Source: Clostridia bacterium (GTDB taxonomy: Bacteria > Bacillota > Clostridia > Oscillospirales > CAG-272). Taken from it: a stretch of 8,656 nt of DNA. The stretch's first letter is position 1, and every line of letters begins with the position of its first letter. The stretch is taken from contig JAFVRI010000012.1 in the NCBI GenBank assembly GCA_017504335.1, positions 1 to 8,656 on the forward strand, given 5' to 3'. The notes beneath the pieces were generated by a model. That model had not been told where the DNA came from. It saw only the letters and a program-made list of their open reading frames with translations, and did not search any database. This document shows positions 6,234 through 8,656 of this stretch, piece by piece. Made by a program: the position numbers and the translations under genes.

Positions 6234-8656
6234 GGGTCTTGTTCTTTCGTTTGATTTTTTTTGTTACGGGAGCGGAAGGCTTCTTTTGACTTTCTCTTGT
6301 CTTTTTTGCTTCCCTTTTCTCCTGCTTTTTCAACGCCGCATGCTCCCGCCGATTCCGCTCATTGGTATAGGAAGCCTCCGAGAAATAGAAGCGCTTCGGG
6401 AAGCAAAGGTAGGATACGATCGCCACACAGGCAATCGGAAGCAGGCTATACAGCGCCAACCAATACTCATGGACCTCGGAAAGAATGCCGAAGCCAAACA
6501 GAATGGCGGTAGTCAGCAATCCGATGCCGCTGAACGCGAAGCTCACAAGCTCGGTGCGTCTGAATACCTTCACAATTCTTCGACACCAAATGACTGCCTC
6601 TGCCAGCTTCAAGCGCGACGAGGTCGCAACCAGATCAGCTTGCTCCGCCACGGCAGCACCCTCGGTCTGCACATAATAAAGATCCGCGATGTTCTTATGA
6701 ACCACGCTGACGGGAGCGCTGTCCGCGCGCCGCATTCCATTGATAAACTCGGAATCGATCAGAGGATCGTAAGTCTCCAACACACATTGAATGCCCTCTG
6801 CCGCCAATCGGTTCACGATCATCTCAAAGATCGGCTCGATTTCATAGCGGGCGTTGACCTTGGCACTCAGCTTTCCGTCCAAGGACACATACAGAGTGGC
6901 TCGGTCGGAGGGGTCCTCACTTTTCGGGAAATGAAGTCCGTATTGCTGCATGAAGGCATCGTCTCCCACCAGCAGCACGTTCTTACGGTCTACAAATGCC
7001 TCGACTCCGCCCTTTACAATCCGGCGGATCCGAATGCGCTCGGCACGGTATGCCGCAGGCACCCGTCCGAAAATATCCCTCATGGGACCGCCCAGATGAG
7101 AATACAGAATCTCAAGTGCCGCCATCACCGCAGTTGCGTTGATCTTATCATAGAATACGATTCCCGTTTCCTCCATACGGCAGGGACGGAACAGGTGAAG
7201 ATCACGGAAAACAAGAACATTACACTCCGCATAGGTCTCAATAGCAGAGCGATCTCCCAATGCGTTTCCTCGTTTTTTCATCCACGAAGCAGAGGTCCAA
7301 AGCGGCAGAGCTGCCGAAACCACCGCCGTCAGCGGCAGGGTCGCAAACAGCATGATCATACCCGCTGTCCATGCCTCCTCAATGCTTTGCTCAAGGACCA
7401 TTCCAACCACCGCGGTGGCAATCACCAGAAGAGAGATCGGAATCATGGCACCCTTCAAAAAGCGTGCGTGAATAGACTGCTCTTCCACGTCCTTCTTATA
7501 ATTGGCATGAGGCACGAGTGTCGCAGGCAAATACACCTTTTGCTGACGGTTCATTCCGCCACGGTACATTTTTTCTGCCAAGGATTGGTCTCCGTCCGAA
7601 GCAACCAACGTATATCGCGGCTCCTCCGAGCAGAACACCTCCCAAAGATGCAAATCTCTCCGATGCATCAGATATTCGGTGAGCTGTACGCAAAGCAGGA
7701 TCAGGCAGCTGACAAAATGGAACATCAGGGGAAGCTTCTTTTCGGTCATGGCAAAGGCAAGGGTTATGTCATAGGTCGCCACAAAGGCAAGCATGACAAA
7801 GAGTGCCGAATACAGATCCGGAACACCCTTGAACAGCTTTTTCACGCCTTCCCACAAGGGCTTCCACATGCATACCGCGCCAAATACCAAAAGCTGAAGT
7901 CCAACCAGCAGATATGCACCGGGAAATTCTACAAAGTCCAAAAGTCCGCTAAGCTCTGATTCGCCATAGGGGATCAGATCAAAGAAAAACAAAAGGAAGG
8001 TAATCGCCGATAGCGCAAGGGTTCGGAACAGGAGCTTCTTTTCCTTTTTCCTTCCGACCTCGATGGCTTCTCGCAGATCCGCCTCGGGCATCTGCGCTTC
8101 TTCTTCCTCTTTTCGAGGCTCCTCTCGCAGAAGATCGGGGATCTCGTCCTCACAGCCCAGCTGTCGCATCAAGCCAAGAAGCTCTTCGGAAAGCTCGGGT
8201 GCCTCCTCAATCGGGACTTCATTCACTTCTTCCGTCGGCTGCGCCTCTTCCTCGGAGGAACAGATCAAGGTCTCCAATGGAATGGACTCCAGAACCTCTT
8301 CGGGAGGAACAAATGCCTCCTCGGCATCCTCTTCCTCTATATAAAGCTCCTCTTCCAGCTCTTCTACACTGGAAGCAGCCGTTTCCTCCGGTGCGAAATA
8401 ATCACATATTTCCGTCAAAAAGGCTTCCAGCTCATCATTTTCACCCTCTGTGGGATCTTCTTCGATGGATTCTTCCTCTTCGATGGGTTCTTCCTCTTCA
8501 ATGAGGTCTTCATCCTCGATGAATTCTTCTTCCTCTTCGATGAGGTCTTCATCCTCGATGAATTCTTCTTCCTCTTCGATGGGCTCTTCCTCTTCAATGA
8601 GGTCTTCATCCTCAATGAATTCTTCTTCCACTTCGATGGGTTCTTCCTCTTCGATG
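6226..8656 (-). CDS. Degenerate P1B-type ATPase-like membrane protein with acidic repeat N-terminus, 5' end outside window
   Basis: Frame open from the right edge; 809 residues visible (numbered from the codon at 8655-8653). Residues 1-205 are very acidic and begin with tandem repeats. Eight membrane segments follow in a 4+2+2 order: about 210-229, 244-263, 280-302, 308-328, 401-421, 430-453, 703-723 and 731-753, the layout of P1B metal ATPases. GVKKLFKGVPDLYSAL (271-286) resembles the region before M1. EKMYRGGMNRQQKVYLP (361-377) resembles the second half of the actuator domain. GGVEAFVDRKNVLLVGDDAF (549-568) resembles the nucleotide-binding domain, and AAVAEQADLVATSSRLKLA (667-685) the end of the P domain. 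The catalytic motifs are missing: FRDLHLF stands where FDKTGTLT is expected (D485, codon 7201-7203), TYD replaces TGD (628-630), there is no GDGxND or TGES, and TLPL replaces CPx. The last 45 or so residues are strongly basic. By-eye alignment suggests a non-catalytic relative of unknown role. First visible gene of the leftward operon. Confidence 0.7.
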   Translation of the reverse strand, partial: IEEEEPIEVEEEFIEDEDLIEEEEPIEEEEEFIEDEDLIEEEEEFIEDEDLIEEEEPIEEEESIEEDPTEGENDELEAFLTEICDYFAPEETAASSVEELEEELYIEEEDAEEAFVPPEEVLESIPLETLICSSEEEAQPTEEVNEVPIEEAPELSEELLGLMRQLGCEDEIPDLLREEPRKEEEEAQMPEADLREAIEVGRKKEKKLLFRTLALSAITFLLFFFDLIPYGESELSGLLDFVEFPGAYLLVGLQLLVFGAVCMWKPLWEGVKKLFKGVPDLYSALFVMLAFVATYDITLAFAMTEKKLPLMFHFVSCLILLCVQLTEYLMHRRDLHLWEVFCSEEPRYTLVASDGDQSLAEKMYRGGMNRQQKVYLPATLVPHANYKKDVEEQSIHARFLKGAMIPISLLVIATAVVGMVLEQSIEEAWTAGMIMLFATLPLTAVVSAALPLWTSASWMKKRGNALGDRSAIETYAECNVLVFRDLHLFRPCRMEETGIVFYDKINATAVMAALEILYSHLGGPMRDIFGRVPAAYRAERIRIRRIVKGGVEAFVDRKNVLLVGDDAFMQQYGLHFPKSEDPSDRATLYVSLDGKLSAKVNARYEIEPIFEMIVNRLAAEGIQCVLETYDPLIDSEFINGMRRADSAPVSVVHKNIADLYYVQTEGAAVAEQADLVATSSRLKLAEAVIWCRRIVKVFRRTELVSFAFSGIGLLTTAILFGFGILSEVHEYWLALYSLLPIACVAIVSYLCFPKRFYFSEASYTNERNRREHAALKKQEKREAKKTRESQKKPSAPVTKKIKRKNKTHE
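8449..8656 (-). repeat. In-frame tandem repeat encoding acidic IE-start hexa/heptapeptides
   Basis: Reading leftward from 8655, units are IEEEEP, IEVEEEF, IEDEDL, IEEEEP, IEEEEEF, IEDEDL, IEEEEEF, IEDEDL, IEEEEP, IEEEES, IEEDPT. The first three make a 19-codon (57-base) block (8655-8599) that recurs at 8598-8542. A 39-base partial copy follows (8541-8503), then three degenerating units end near 8449. DNA copies differ mostly at synonymous sites. The array continues past the window edge, so its full copy number cannot be seen. Confidence 0.9.

Noticed and set aside
6193..7959. 588-codon open frame on the + strand opposite the membrane protein gene
   Set aside because: Its codons are exactly in register with the opposite gene, so stops appear only where that gene uses TTA, CTA or TCA codons, which it largely avoids. 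The product is rich in His, Arg and Gln with no recognisable domain, while the - strand protein has clear membrane segments and domain similarity.
8629..8631. GTG as start of the membrane protein
   Set aside because: The same acidic repeat continues upstream in frame to the window edge, so this codon is an ordinary valine within the array.
6226..8656. Functional heavy-metal translocating P-type ATPase
   Set aside because: The phosphorylated Asp motif, TGD, GDGxND, TGES and the CPx metal site are not present, so a pump annotation would be misleading.

Overview
The window looks like chromosomal DNA from a low-to-mid GC member of the Bacillota, most likely a gut-type Clostridia/Oscillospirales relative. 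The grounds are strong AGGAGG-type ribosome binding sites, MgtE as the magnesium channel, and the adjacent pair of a TIGR03960-type radical SAM protein with its DUF2344 partner. These are recalled family distributions, not database results. I see no phage, transposase, plasmid or CRISPR signal.

Layout. The left third reads rightward: the end of a flavodoxin-like gene (1-510), a tRNA-Lys(UUU) with its own promoter and terminator (583-742), then a compact leader (about 767-934) and the magnesium channel gene mgtE (935-2338). The right two thirds read leftward as one tight gene string: a large membrane protein whose beginning lies outside the window (8656-6226), the radical SAM gene (6233-4374), its DUF2344 partner (4398-3646) and alanine racemase alr (3628-2444). 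Gene ends overlap by 8 and 25 bases, and the last gap is 17 bases, so this is very probably one operon with translational coupling. The two blocks converge on a perfect 25-bp inverted repeat (2345-2369 / 2418-2442) that can act as a terminator in both directions.

Two parts stand out. First, the mgtE leader contains a perfect Shine-Dalgarno followed by a 31-codon reading frame whose start is rich in Asp and Pro, then a possible antiterminator arm, then an intrinsic terminator whose 3' arm is itself the mgtE ribosome binding site. This has the layout of a leader-peptide attenuator and would fit magnesium sensing by ribosome stalling or destabilisation; no M-box riboswitch is visible. Second, the membrane protein at the right has the 4+2+2 membrane layout and cytosolic domain order of a P1B-type metal ATPase, but it has lost the phosphorylated DKTGT motif, the TGD motif, the hinge GDGxND, the TGES loop and the CPx metal site. 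It also carries a highly acidic tandem-repeat N-terminal region and a strongly basic C-terminal tail. It looks like a pseudo-ATPase of unknown role.

How the genes may relate: the leftward operon mixes cell-wall precursor synthesis (Alr) with the uncharacterised radical SAM/DUF2344 pair and the pseudo-ATPase. The sequence gives no direct functional link between them beyond co-transcription.
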